Shown: positions 18,864 to 27,048 of the stretch, piece by piece
Layout of the letters: each line of letters opens with the position of its first letter
Numbering within the stretch: position 1 is the stretch's first letter
NCBI RefSeq assembly: GCF_015712165.1
Contig: NZ_JADPZX010000001.1
Coordinates: 5,158,001 to 5,222,000, forward strand
DNA: 64,000 nucleotides
From: Streptomyces spinoverrucosus
GTDB taxonomy: Bacteria > Actinomycetota > Actinomycetes > Streptomycetales > Streptomycetaceae
Direction of reading: 5' to 3'
Translations under genes and position numbers: made by a program
Notes under the pieces: model-generated
What the model was told of the DNA's origin: nothing
Database searches by the model: none
Seen by the model: only the letters and a program-made list of their open reading frames with translations

Positions 18864-20084
18864 TCAGCTGAGGCGCTCGATCACCATCGCCATGCCCTGG
18901 CCACCGCCGACGCACATCGTCTCCAGGCCGAACTGCTTGTCGTGCCACTGCAGGGAGTTGATGAGCGTGCCGGTGATCCGGGCGCCGGTCATGCCGAAGG
19001 GGTGGCCGACGGCGATGGCGCCGCCGTTGACGTTCAGCTTCTCCAGCGGGATGTTCAGGTCGCGGTAGGAGGGGATCACCTGCGCGGCGAAGGCCTCGTT
19101 GATCTCGACGAGGTCGATGTCGTCGATGGTCAGGCCGGCGCGGGCGAGGGCCTGCTTGGACGCCTCGACGGGGCCGTAGCCCATGATCTCGGGAGAGAGG
19201 CCGGAGACGCCGGTGGAGACGATCCGGGCGAGCGGGGTCAGGCCCAGCTCGCGGGCCTTGGTGTCGGACATGATGATCAGGGCCGCGGCGCCGTCGTTGA
19301 GGGGGCAGCAGTTGCCGGCGGTGACCAGGCCGTCGGGGCGGAAGACCGGCTTCAGGCCCGCGACGCCCTCCAGGGTGACGCCGGCGCGGGGGCCGTCGTC
19401 CTTGCTGACGACCGTGCCGTCGGGGAGCGTCACCGGGGTGATCTCGCGCTCCCAGAAGCCCTTCTTGATGGCTTCCTCGGCGAGGTTCTGCGAGCGGACG
19501 CCGAACTCGTCCATCTCCTGGCGGGTCACGCCCCACTGCCGGGCCAGGTTCTCCGCCGTCTGGCCCATCGCGATGTACGGGTCGGGGACCAGGCCGTCCT
19601 CGCGCGGGTCGTGCCAGGTCGAGCCCTCGGACTGGGCGACCGCGGCGGTGCGGGCCTCGGCGTCGGCGAAGAGCGGGTTGCGCGTGTCGGGCAGGCTGTC
19701 GGAGTTTCCCTTGGCGAAGCGGGAGACCGTCTCGACGCCGGCCGAGATGAAGACGTCGCCCTCACCGGCCTTGATGGCGTGCAGGGCCATGCGGGAGGTC
19801 TGGAGCGACGAGGAGCAGTAGCGGGTGATCGTGCAGCCCGGCAGGTGGTCCATGCCCATCTGCACGGCGACGATCCGGCCGAGGTTGTTGCCCTGCTCGC
19901 CGCCGGGCAGGCCGCAGCCGAGCATCAGGTCGTCGATGTCCTTCGGGTCCAGCTCGGGGACCTTGGCGAGGGCTGCCTGGATGATCGTGGCGGTGAGGTC
20001 GTCGGGGCGCAGGTCCTTGAGGGAGCCCTTGAAGGCGCGGCCGATGGGGGAGCGGGCGGCAGAGACGATCACGGCTTCGGGCAT
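18864..20084 (-). CDS. Acetyl-CoA C-acyltransferase (thiolase)
   Basis: Thiolase of 406 aa that condenses or cleaves acyl-CoA with acetyl-CoA. The nucleophile Cys90 is in [14 protein letters not shown]. The C-terminal catalytic His ([12 protein letters not shown]) and Cys ([12 protein letters not shown]) are present, as is NEAFAAQ. All catalytic groups of a degradative or biosynthetic type II thiolase are therefore intact. The ATG at 20084 lies five bases after GGAG; a GTG one codon earlier is too close. It is monocistronic. A role in fatty-acid beta-oxidation is likely but not proven. Confidence 0.92.
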   Translation of the reverse strand: MPEAVIVSAARSPIGRAFKGSLKDLRPDDLTATIIQAALAKVPELDPKDIDDLMLGCGLPGGEQGNNLGRIVAVQMGMDHLPGCTITRYCSSSLQTSRMALHAIKAGEGDVFISAGVETVSRFAKGNSDSLPDTRNPLFADAEARTAAVAQSEGSTWHDPREDGLVPDPYIAMGQTAENLARQWGVTRQEMDEFGVRSQNLAEEAIKKGFWEREITPVTLPDGTVVSKDDGPRAGVTLEGVAGLKPVFRPDGLVTAGNCCPLNDGAAALIIMSDTKARELGLTPLARIVSTGVSGLSPEIMGYGPVEASKQALARAGLTIDDIDLVEINEAFAAQVIPSYRDLNIPLEKLNVNGGAIAVGHPFGMTGARITGTLINSLQWHDKQFGLETMCVGGGQGMAMVIERLS

Positions 20085-20220
20085 CACGGCTCCATTGGCG
20101 TACGGGATGGGCAGGGCTGGTTGGGAAGTTACCCGTACGTATGCGCGAGGTCACTGGTGTCGTGGTGTGACACGGACCGCAATTTTCTAAGCGCTTGCTT
20201 TTCTACCGCCGGAGTCGGCG

Positions 20221-21240
20221 CTACGACGGCTGCGGTGACGGCTCCGCCTCCGTCACCCGCCGCCTGCGCCTGCGCTTCAGCAGGGCCCACGGCCCGCGCG
20301 GGCCCGTCGGCATGGCGGCCGTGACCTCCGTACCGGCCTCCGAGGCCGCCTCCGCCGCCGCCCGGGCCACCGGCAGGAAGCCCTCGCGGCGGGTGGCGTC
20401 GGGGCGCTCCTCCTCCGCCGGCCACAGGCCCAGGGCGGCGCAGACCGTGGGCAGGACGGCCATCGCGGCGGTGGCGTAGCCCTCGGCGGAGGGGTGGTAG
20501 TTGTCCGGGCCGAACAGCTCGCGCGGGTTCGCGGCGAACTCGGGGCCCAGCATGTCGCCCAGCGAAACCGTGCGGCCGCCCTGCTCGACGACTCCGATCG
20601 TCTGGGCGGCCGCCAGCTGGCGGGAGGCGCGTCTGGCCAGCCAGCGCAACGGCTGCTGCACCGGCTCGATCGTGCCCAGGTCGGGGCAGGTGCCGACGAC
20701 CACCTCGGCGCCGGCCGTGCGCAGGCGCCGTACCGCCGCCGACAGGTGGCGCACCGAGCGGGTGGGCGGGATGCGGTTGGTGACGTCGTTCGCGCCGACC
20801 ATGATCACGCAGATGTCGGGGATCCGGTCCTGGTCCGCGAGGACCAGCGTCACCTGGCGGTCCAGGTCGTCGGACATCGCGCCGGGCAGGGCGACGTTGC
20901 GCAGGTCGACGGGGCGCTCCGCGACCGCGGCGAGGCCCGAGGCGAGTAGCGCGCCCGGGGTCTGGCCGGCGCGGTGGACGCCCTGGCCGGCGGCGGTGGA
21001 GTCGCCGAGCAGGGTGAGCAGGAGGGGCGGGACGGCCGGGGTGTCGTACGCACGTCCGTACCGCCCGTTCGCGTTCGGCACGTACGGCGTCGAACCGTTG
21101 CCCACCTGGCGCCGCGCCAGCTGCACCTCGGCCAGCACCAGGCCGACGACCGCCGCACCGGCCAGGCCGATGCCGCCACCGCCGTACGCCGCACCGGCTG
21201 CGATGCGCCGGGCCACTCTCGCCCTCGACATCCTGGTCAT
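20221..21240 (-). CDS. SGNH/GDSL-family hydrolase, membrane-anchored
   Basis: Esterase or acyl-hydrolase of 339 aa. An N-terminal signal or anchor (about 8-33) precedes the SGNH domain: block I LLGDSTAAGQG (nucleophile Ser), block III VGANDVTNR, block V DNYHPSAEGYATAA with the Asp-x-x-His pair. The C-terminal about 60 residues are Ala/Arg-rich and poorly conserved. GGAGGTG lies upstream of the ATG at 21240. It is divergent from the cystathionine beta-synthase gene. Substrate unknown. Confidence 0.85.
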   Translation of the reverse strand: MTRMSRARVARRIAAGAAYGGGGIGLAGAAVVGLVLAEVQLARRQVGNGSTPYVPNANGRYGRAYDTPAVPPLLLTLLGDSTAAGQGVHRAGQTPGALLASGLAAVAERPVDLRNVALPGAMSDDLDRQVTLVLADQDRIPDICVIMVGANDVTNRIPPTRSVRHLSAAVRRLRTAGAEVVVGTCPDLGTIEPVQQPLRWLARRASRQLAAAQTIGVVEQGGRTVSLGDMLGPEFAANPRELFGPDNYHPSAEGYATAAMAVLPTVCAALGLWPAEEERPDATRREGFLPVARAAAEAASEAGTEVTAAMPTGPRGPWALLKRRRRRRVTEAEPSPQPS

Positions 21241-21385
21241 GCGTCGCCGACACCTCCTCGCACCCGTACACCCACTCCTTGCCCCGAAGCGAGCCCCCGC
21301 CAATCTCAACGGCGAGTGAACGCCGGTGCCAGGCCATAGGCTGGCGCTACCACGACCACCTCTTCTGCAGCATCCGGAGACAACG

Positions 21386-22774
21386 GTGCAGTTCCACGAC
21401 TCGATGATCAGTCTCGTCGGCAACACCCCGCTGGTGAGGCTCAACAACGTGACCAAGGGCATCAGGGCGACCGTCCTGGCCAAGGTCGAGTACTTCAACC
21501 CCGGCGGTTCCGTGAAGGACCGCATCGCGCTGCGCATGATCGAGGCCGCGGAGGAGAGCGGCGCGCTCAAGCCCGGCGGCACGATCGTGGAGCCGACCAG
21601 CGGCAACACCGGGGTGGGGCTGGCGATCGTGGCGCAGCAGAAGGGCTACAAGTGCATCTTCGTGTGCCCCGACAAGGTGTCCACGGACAAGATCAACGTG
21701 CTGCGGGCGTACGGCGCCGAGGTCGTCGTCTGCCCGACGGCCGTCGCGCCGGAGCACCCGGACTCGTACTACAACGTCTCCGACCGGCTGGTGCGCGAGA
21801 CGCCGGGCGCCTGGAAGCCGGACCAGTACTCCAACCCCAACAACCCGCTGTCCCACTACCACTCGACCGGCCCCGAGCTGTGGGACCAGACGGAGGGGAA
21901 GATCACCCACTTCGTGGCCGGCGTCGGCACCGGCGGCACCATCTCCGGGACCGGGCGCTACCTGAAGGAAGTCAGCGACGGCCGGGTCAAGGTCGTCGGC
22001 GCCGACCCCGAGGGTTCCGTGTACTCGGGCGGGTCCGGGCGGCCGTACCTCGTCGAGGGCGTCGGTGAGGACTTCTGGCCGACGGCGTACGACCGGACGA
22101 TCGCCGACGAGATCGTCGCCGTGTCCGACAAGGACTCCTTCCAGATGACCCGGCGTCTCGCCAAGGAGGAGGGACTGCTGGTCGGCGGCTCGTGCGGGAT
22201 GGCCGTGGTCGCCGCGCTGCGGGTCGCCGAGCGGCTCGGCGAGGACGATGTGGTCGTCGTACTGCTGCCGGACAGCGGACGCGGGTACCTGAGCAAGATC
22301 TTCAACGACGAGTGGATGGCCGACTACGGCTTCCTGGAGGACACCGGTCCGAGCGCCCGCGTCAGCGATGTGCTCAACGACAAGGAGGGCGGCGCCATGC
22401 CGTCCCTGGTCCACATGCACCCGGACGAGACGGTCGGCCAGGCCATCGAGGTGCTGCGCGAGTACGGCGTCTCGCAGATGCCGATCGTCAAGCCGGGCGC
22501 CGGTCACCCGGACGTGATGGCCGCCGAGGTCGTGGGCTCGGTCGTCGAACGGGAGCTGCTGGACGCGCTGTTCACCAAGAGCGCCTCGCTCGACGACCCG
22601 CTGGAGAAGCACATGTCGGCGCCGCTGCCGCAGGTCGGCTCCGGCGAGTCGGTCGGGGACCTGATGTCCGTGCTCGGTACGGCGGACGCGGCGATCGTCC
22701 TCGTGGAGGGCAAGCCGAAGGGTGTGATCAGCCGGCAGGACCTGCTGGCCTTCCTCGCCAAGACCGCGAAGTAG
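21386..22774 (+). CDS. Cystathionine beta-synthase
   Basis: PLP enzyme joining serine (or O-acetylserine) and homocysteine into cystathionine; 462 aa, the bacterial two-domain length. The PLP Lys lies in NPGGSVKDRIALRMIE (about residues 35-50). The substrate loop is PTSGNTGVGLA, and the phosphate-binding loop is VGTGGTISGTGRYLKE. Two C-terminal CBS motifs (about 335-460: MHPDETVGQAIEVLREYG and GESVGDLMSVLGTADAAI) make a Bateman module. The GTG at 21386 follows GGAGA by six bases. It fits reverse trans-sulfuration; from memory a close homologue is M. tuberculosis Rv1077. Confidence 0.92.
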   Translation: MQFHDSMISLVGNTPLVRLNNVTKGIRATVLAKVEYFNPGGSVKDRIALRMIEAAEESGALKPGGTIVEPTSGNTGVGLAIVAQQKGYKCIFVCPDKVSTDKINVLRAYGAEVVVCPTAVAPEHPDSYYNVSDRLVRETPGAWKPDQYSNPNNPLSHYHSTGPELWDQTEGKITHFVAGVGTGGTISGTGRYLKEVSDGRVKVVGADPEGSVYSGGSGRPYLVEGVGEDFWPTAYDRTIADEIVAVSDKDSFQMTRRLAKEEGLLVGGSCGMAVVAALRVAERLGEDDVVVVLLPDSGRGYLSKIFNDEWMADYGFLEDTGPSARVSDVLNDKEGGAMPSLVHMHPDETVGQAIEVLREYGVSQMPIVKPGAGHPDVMAAEVVGSVVERELLDALFTKSASLDDPLEKHMSAPLPQVGSGESVGDLMSVLGTADAAIVLVEGKPKGVISRQDLLAFLAKTAK

Positions 22775-23106
22775 CGGCAAACCGCCGGTGAACGGGCCAT
22801 GTTGGCGGCGAACTTGCGGTGACGTGCGCGTTTGTTGGTCTTCTCGGAAGTGGTACGAGCGCGTCACGTTCGCGCAGCACCCGCTTAACACGGGTCCTGC
22901 ACATTAGTGGGTGTCGGCAGGGCGGGAGCGGCTCCCCGCCCAGGCCGGCCCGTAAGGCGCCAAGGACCTCCGGAGCGGCTCCCGGACCTCCATGGACGCC
23001 ACGGACGCGCAGGCTTGGCCCTGACCCGGCCCGCGTCCCTCGCGGGGACCGCCGTCGTCCCGCCCCCCGGCAACGGGGGTGCGGCGGTCCCCGCGCATAG
23101 CTTTTT
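22775..23106. other. Intergenic region with a strong U-tailed terminator; possible small RNA
   Basis: 332 bases after cystathionine beta-synthase with no convincing gene. It ends in a 13-bp stem (GCGGGGACCGCCG at 23042-23054 with its complement at 23082-23094) followed by TTTTT at 23102-23106, which is unusual this far (about 270 bases) from a stop codon. An unannotated RNA may end here, or the 3' UTR is long. Confidence 0.4.
23042..23106 (+). terminator. Rho-independent terminator with T tract
   Basis: A 13-bp perfect GC stem with an inner hairpin in the loop and a five-T tail. Confidence 0.8.
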
Positions 23107-23126
23107 CCCCCGCTGTGTCTCCGGGG

Positions 23127-23552
23127 TCAGTCTTCCCAGTCGCTGTCCTTGTTCGCATGGCGGCGCCTGCCGAACAGCCCCGGGTTGACGCGGGCGGCCT
23201 GGAAGGCGTTGACGCCGACGATGCCGGCCCAGGCGACGAGCAGGCCGGGCAGGTCGGCCACGCCGCCGCCGATCGCGGAGAGCGGCACCGCCAGGACCAG
23301 CGAGACGATGCCGAAGCCGAAGCGCTCGCCCCAGGAGTCCGTCGGCTTCGACGACCGCGAGTCCCGGGCCACCACCATCTGCTGCTCGGCCAGCTGCCGC
23401 CGCAGCCGGCGCTCCACGGCCCCGTCGATGCGCTGATCGACCTTCTCCAGGAACGAGTCGACCAGCGCGGACTCGTACTCCTCGCCCAGTTCCCTGCGCG
23501 CCTGCAGGGTGGCGTTGAGTTCCCTCTTCAGCTCGGTGTCCCGCGCGTCCAT
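23127..23552 (-). CDS. Small integral membrane protein of unknown function
   Basis: 141 aa from the ATG at 23552 (GAAGGG about ten bases upstream); an ATG three codons earlier is possible but abuts that site. Residues 1-75 are charged and helical (ELKRELNATLQARRELGEEYESALVDSFLEKVDQRI...). A hydrophobic region at about 83-120 forms one or two membrane passes, and the tail is basic and then acidic (RRRHANKDSDWED). No family assigned, though proteins of this layout are common in Streptomyces. Confidence 0.72.
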   Translation of the reverse strand: MDARDTELKRELNATLQARRELGEEYESALVDSFLEKVDQRIDGAVERRLRRQLAEQQMVVARDSRSSKPTDSWGERFGFGIVSLVLAVPLSAIGGGVADLPGLLVAWAGIVGVNAFQAARVNPGLFGRRRHANKDSDWED

Positions 23553-23625
23553 TCCGCTCATGCCCTTCACGGTAGGCAGCGCGGACGCCGACCGCACTGG
23601 GGTTAGCCCCCGTGTCGGCGACGGG

Positions 23626-24564
23626 TCAGCCGGTCGCCGCGAGGCCCTTGCGCTCGGCGTAGGCGTTCGCCACCTCCTCCGGGTCCTTCTTGTCCTTGTC
23701 GACCTGGCGGTTCAGCTCGGTGAGGTCGGCCGTGGTGAGGACGTTGCCGAGTTCGGCGAGCGCCTTGCGGACCGTCGAGTCGGCCTTGCGGTCGGCGATG
23801 AGGGGGACGACGTGCTGGCCGGGGACGAGGTTCTTCGGGTCGGTCAGGACCACCCAGTCGTTCTCCTGGATGTCGGTGTCGGTGGTGAAGAGGTTGGCCA
23901 CGTCGACGTCGCCCTTCTTCAGGGCGCCCTTGACCAGTGGTCCGGAGGAGTCGAGTGACTTGAACTCCTTGAACTCGACGCCGTATACGTCCTTGAGGCC
24001 GACGACCCCCACCTGACGCTTCTTCACCTCCGGCGCCGCGCCGATGACCAGCCTGCCGTTCTGCTTCTTCAGGTCGGCCAGGGAGGTCAGGCCGTACTTC
24101 TGGGCCGTCTCCCGGGTCACCGCGAAGGCGTCCGAGTCCTCCGCCCTGCCGTACGGCAGCACCTGGAGGCCGGCGGGGAGAGCCATGGTGAGGGCGTTCT
24201 GCATCTCGCCCTCCTCCGTCGCCGTCGCCTTGGGGTCGACGTAGTGCAGCAGGGCGCCCTGGTACTCGGGGAGGAGGTCGATGTCGCCGCCCCGGATGGC
24301 GGGGATGAGGATCTCGCGGGTGCCGAGGTTGGGGCGGACGGTCGTTTTCACCCCGGCGGCCTCCAGGACGGCCGCGTACAGATACCCGAGCACCTGGTTC
24401 TCGGTGAAGTTGGCCGTGCCGATGGTGAGGCCGCCCTTGCTGGAGCCGCCGCCGGAGGTGGTGGTGCCCTCGCCTTCGAGGGAGGTGATGCCGCCGGCGC
24501 AGGCGGAGAGGGCGGTGACGGAGCCTGCGGCGAACAGGCCGCCGAGGAGCGTACGACGGTTCAT
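23626..24564 (-). CDS. Betaine/osmoprotectant ABC transporter substrate-binding lipoprotein
   Basis: Lipoprotein of 312 aa. A twin-Arg start (MNRRTLLGG) and the lipobox LSAC with Cys at residue 22 indicate membrane anchoring. The rest is the OpuAC/OsmF-type fold (GLTIGTANFTENQVLGYLYAA, LLPEYQGALL, VVPLIAD). It binds quaternary amines such as glycine betaine or choline; exact substrate not determined. It is the last gene of the operon, 11 bases after the second permease. Low-complexity Gly/Ser linker follows the Cys. Confidence 0.9.
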   Translation of the reverse strand: MNRRTLLGGLFAAGSVTALSACAGGITSLEGEGTTTSGGGSSKGGLTIGTANFTENQVLGYLYAAVLEAAGVKTTVRPNLGTREILIPAIRGGDIDLLPEYQGALLHYVDPKATATEEGEMQNALTMALPAGLQVLPYGRAEDSDAFAVTRETAQKYGLTSLADLKKQNGRLVIGAAPEVKKRQVGVVGLKDVYGVEFKEFKSLDSSGPLVKGALKKGDVDVANLFTTDTDIQENDWVVLTDPKNLVPGQHVVPLIADRKADSTVRKALAELGNVLTTADLTELNRQVDKDKKDPEEVANAYAERKGLAATG

Positions 24565-24575
24565 GTCGGGGTTCC

Positions 24576-25238
24576 CTACGCGGTGCGGTGTCGGAAGAGG
24601 GCGCGCTGGAGGGCGGAGAGCGCGAGGTCGAGGGCGATGGCGACGACGGCGACCAGCACCGCGCCGCCGAGCACCTGCACCAGGTCGCGCTGGGCGAGGC
24701 CGTCGAAGACGTACCGGCCGAGGCCGCCGAAGGAGACGTACGCGGCGATGGTCGCCGTGGCCACGACCTGGATGAGTGCCAGGCGCAGGCCCGTCATGAT
24801 CAGGGGCAGGGCGAGCGGCAACTCGACCTGGAGCAGTACCTGGTGGCCGCGCATGCCCTGGCCGCGGGCGGCGTCGCGGACGTCGGGGTCCACCGCCGTC
24901 ATGCCCGCGTACGTGTTGGTGACGATCGCCGGGACCGCGAGGGCGACCAGCGCGACGTACACCGGCCACATGGACAGGCCGCTGGCCAGGAAGACCAGCA
25001 CGACCAGGCCGACGGTGGGCAGGGCGCGGCCGAAGGACGCCAGGTTGATGGCGAGGAAGGCGCCCCGGCCGGTGTGGCCGATGAGCAGGCCCAGCGGGAG
25101 GCCGATCGCGGCGGCGATGAGGGTGGCCAGCAACGAGTACTGGAGGTGTTCGGCCAGGCGGTGCGCGATGCCGTCCGGGCCCGACCACTGTTCGCCGCTG
25201 GTCAGCCAGGTGCCGAGGTTCGTGAGGAGTTCGTACAT
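24576..25238 (-). CDS. Betaine/osmoprotectant ABC transporter permease (second)
   Basis: Integral membrane subunit, 220 aa, five or six membrane segments. The MetI-like coupling region is AARGQGMRGHQVLLQVELPLALPLI (about 140-165). Its start follows the stop of the first permease by one base, so translation is coupled. Paired permeases of this OpuCB/OpuCD type form the pore with the ATPase and lipoprotein encoded alongside. Confidence 0.92.
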   Translation of the reverse strand: MYELLTNLGTWLTSGEQWSGPDGIAHRLAEHLQYSLLATLIAAAIGLPLGLLIGHTGRGAFLAINLASFGRALPTVGLVVLVFLASGLSMWPVYVALVALAVPAIVTNTYAGMTAVDPDVRDAARGQGMRGHQVLLQVELPLALPLIMTGLRLALIQVVATATIAAYVSFGGLGRYVFDGLAQRDLVQVLGGAVLVAVVAIALDLALSALQRALFRHRTA

Positions 25239-25239
25239 C

Positions 25240-25881
25240 TCAGGCTCGCCGCCTCGTCCACGGGGTCAGTACGTACTGCACGGCCACCAGCAGCGCGTCC
25301 GCGACCACCGCGAGGAGCAGCGTGAGGGCCACTCCCGCGATCACCGGGGTCGGGAAGTTGCGCTGGAAGCCGTCGGTGAAGAGCTGGCCGAGGCCGCCGT
25401 CGCCGATGTAGGTCGCCACGGAGACGAGGGAGATCGACATGACGGTGGCGATGCGGACGCCCGCCATGATCACGGGGAGGGCCAGCGGGAACTCGACCGT
25501 GAGCAGGGTGCGCAGGGGGCGGGTGCCCATGGCCTGCGCCGCTTCCTTGGTCTTCGTCGGGACCGAGTCCAGGCCTTCGACGGTGTTCCGGAGCAGGACG
25601 ACCAGGGTGTAGATCGTCAGGCCGATGACGGTGGTGGTGCGGGTCAGGCCGCTGACCGGGAGCAGCAGCACGAAGATCGCGATCGACGGGATGGTGAACA
25701 GGACGTTCGACAGGCCGAGCAGGAAGCCGCGCAGGGGGCGGATCCGGTGGGCCACGACGGCCAGCGGGAGCGAGATCAGCAGTCCGAGGAGGACCGCGGT
25801 GAGGGCCGCCTGGAGGTGGGAGACGGTCAGGGCGGTGAGGTCGTCGGTGTGGTCGGATATCCACGACCAGTCGATGGTCAT
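25240..25881 (-). CDS. Betaine/osmoprotectant ABC transporter permease (first)
   Basis: Integral membrane subunit, 213 aa. The coupling motif AAQAMGTRPLRTLLTVEFPLALPVI lies at about 115-140 between about six hydrophobic segments. It starts within the stop of the ATPase gene (four-base overlap) and ends one base before the second permease. It is paralogous to the second permease, as expected for a heterodimeric channel. Confidence 0.92.
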   Translation of the reverse strand: MTIDWSWISDHTDDLTALTVSHLQAALTAVLLGLLISLPLAVVAHRIRPLRGFLLGLSNVLFTIPSIAIFVLLLPVSGLTRTTTVIGLTIYTLVVLLRNTVEGLDSVPTKTKEAAQAMGTRPLRTLLTVEFPLALPVIMAGVRIATVMSISLVSVATYIGDGGLGQLFTDGFQRNFPTPVIAGVALTLLLAVVADALLVAVQYVLTPWTRRRA

Positions 25882-26909
25882 GCGGCCAGTACCTCGCCGT
25901 GCGCCCGGTTCGCGTGCTCGTGGATGTCGTCGCGGGAGGAGACGCCGGTGAGGACGCCGTCCGCGTCGACGCGGGCGACGAGGCCGGTGGGGGAGGCGAC
26001 CGACTCGTTGAGCGCGGACAGCAGGGAGTCGGTGTCCCGCAGTGGTCGTACGGGGAGCCGGGTGTCGTCGGCGGCCCAGTGCAGGGGCCTGCGGGCCTCG
26101 TCGAGTACGAGGGTCCAGGTGCCGCCTTCCGGTGCCGCGCCCTGCGGGACGGGCGCCAGGGCCCTGAGCGAGAGCAGCTTCAGGCCGCGCTCGGCGCCGA
26201 GGAAGTCCGCCACGAAGTCGTCGGCGGGACGGGCGAGGAGTTCGGCGGGCGGGGCGCACTGGACGAGGTGGCCGCCGGTGCGGAAGATCGCGATGCGGTC
26301 GCCCAGGCGGACGGCCTCGTCGATGTCGTGCGTGACGAAGACGATGGTCTTGCTCAACTCCTTCTGGAGCCTGAGCAGTTCGTCCTGGAGCTGGGTGCGG
26401 ACCACCGGGTCGACCGCGCCGAACGGCTCGTCCATCAGCAGCACGGGCGGATCGGCGGCCAGCGCGCGGGCGACGCCGACGCGCTGCTGCTGGCCGCCGG
26501 AGAGCTGGTGCGGGTAGCGCCGGCCGGTCTCGGCGGGCAGGCCGACGGTTTCGAGGAGTTCGGCCGCCTTCGCGCGGGCCTTGCGGCGGCCCCAGCCGAG
26601 CAGCAGCGGCACGGTGGCGATGTTGTCCAGCACCGTGCGGTGCGGGAAGAGGCCCGACTGCTGGATGACGTAGCCGATGGACCGGCGCAGCTCGGCGGCG
26701 TCCTGCCGCTGGACGTCCTTGCCGCCGACGCGGATGGTGCCGGAGGTCGGTTCGACCATCCGGTTGATCATCCGCAGGGTGGTCGTCTTGCCGCAACCGG
26801 AGGATCCGACGAGCACGGTCACGCCGCCTTCCGGCATCCGGAGGGTGAGGTCGTGAACTGCTGTGGTGCCGTTGGGGAAGCGCTTGTGGACCGCGTCGAA
26901 CTGGATCAT
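25878..26909 (-). CDS. Betaine/osmoprotectant ABC transporter ATP-binding protein with CBS region
   Basis: ATPase of the importer, 343 aa. Walker A GSSGCGKTT is near residue 35, signature LSGGQQQRVGVARAL near 130, and Walker B VLLMDEP. A C-terminal region (about 240-343) ends in a CBS-like segment (PLRDTDSLLSALNE, VSSRDDIHEHANR). CBS regions in OpuA-type ATPases sense ionic strength, so the system is probably gated by osmolarity. AAGGGA six bases before ATG 26909 sets the start. First gene of a four-gene operon. Confidence 0.9.
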   Translation of the reverse strand: MIQFDAVHKRFPNGTTAVHDLTLRMPEGGVTVLVGSSGCGKTTTLRMINRMVEPTSGTIRVGGKDVQRQDAAELRRSIGYVIQQSGLFPHRTVLDNIATVPLLLGWGRRKARAKAAELLETVGLPAETGRRYPHQLSGGQQQRVGVARALAADPPVLLMDEPFGAVDPVVRTQLQDELLRLQKELSKTIVFVTHDIDEAVRLGDRIAIFRTGGHLVQCAPPAELLARPADDFVADFLGAERGLKLLSLRALAPVPQGAAPEGGTWTLVLDEARRPLHWAADDTRLPVRPLRDTDSLLSALNESVASPTGLVARVDADGVLTGVSSRDDIHEHANRAHGEVLAA

Positions 26910-26987
26910 GAGATGTCCCTTGCCCGGCCTGTATAACGTCATGCAGAGTTCTTGGTGTCTGAATAGGTTGTCAATGCTCCGACGTTA

Positions 26988-27003
26988 ATCCGTGGTTACG
27001 GAT
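26988..27003. promoter_or_regulatory. Inverted repeat upstream of the lyase-like/rpiR operon
   Basis: ATCCGTGGTTACGGAT has perfect six-base arms around a four-base centre. It lies 46 bases before the lyase-like gene, where an autoregulatory site for the RpiR protein of the same operon might be. Confidence 0.4.
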
Positions 27004-27048
27004 GACCGGTGGGCAAGATCAAGTGTCCGGATTGAGGAGGGTTCGCGC

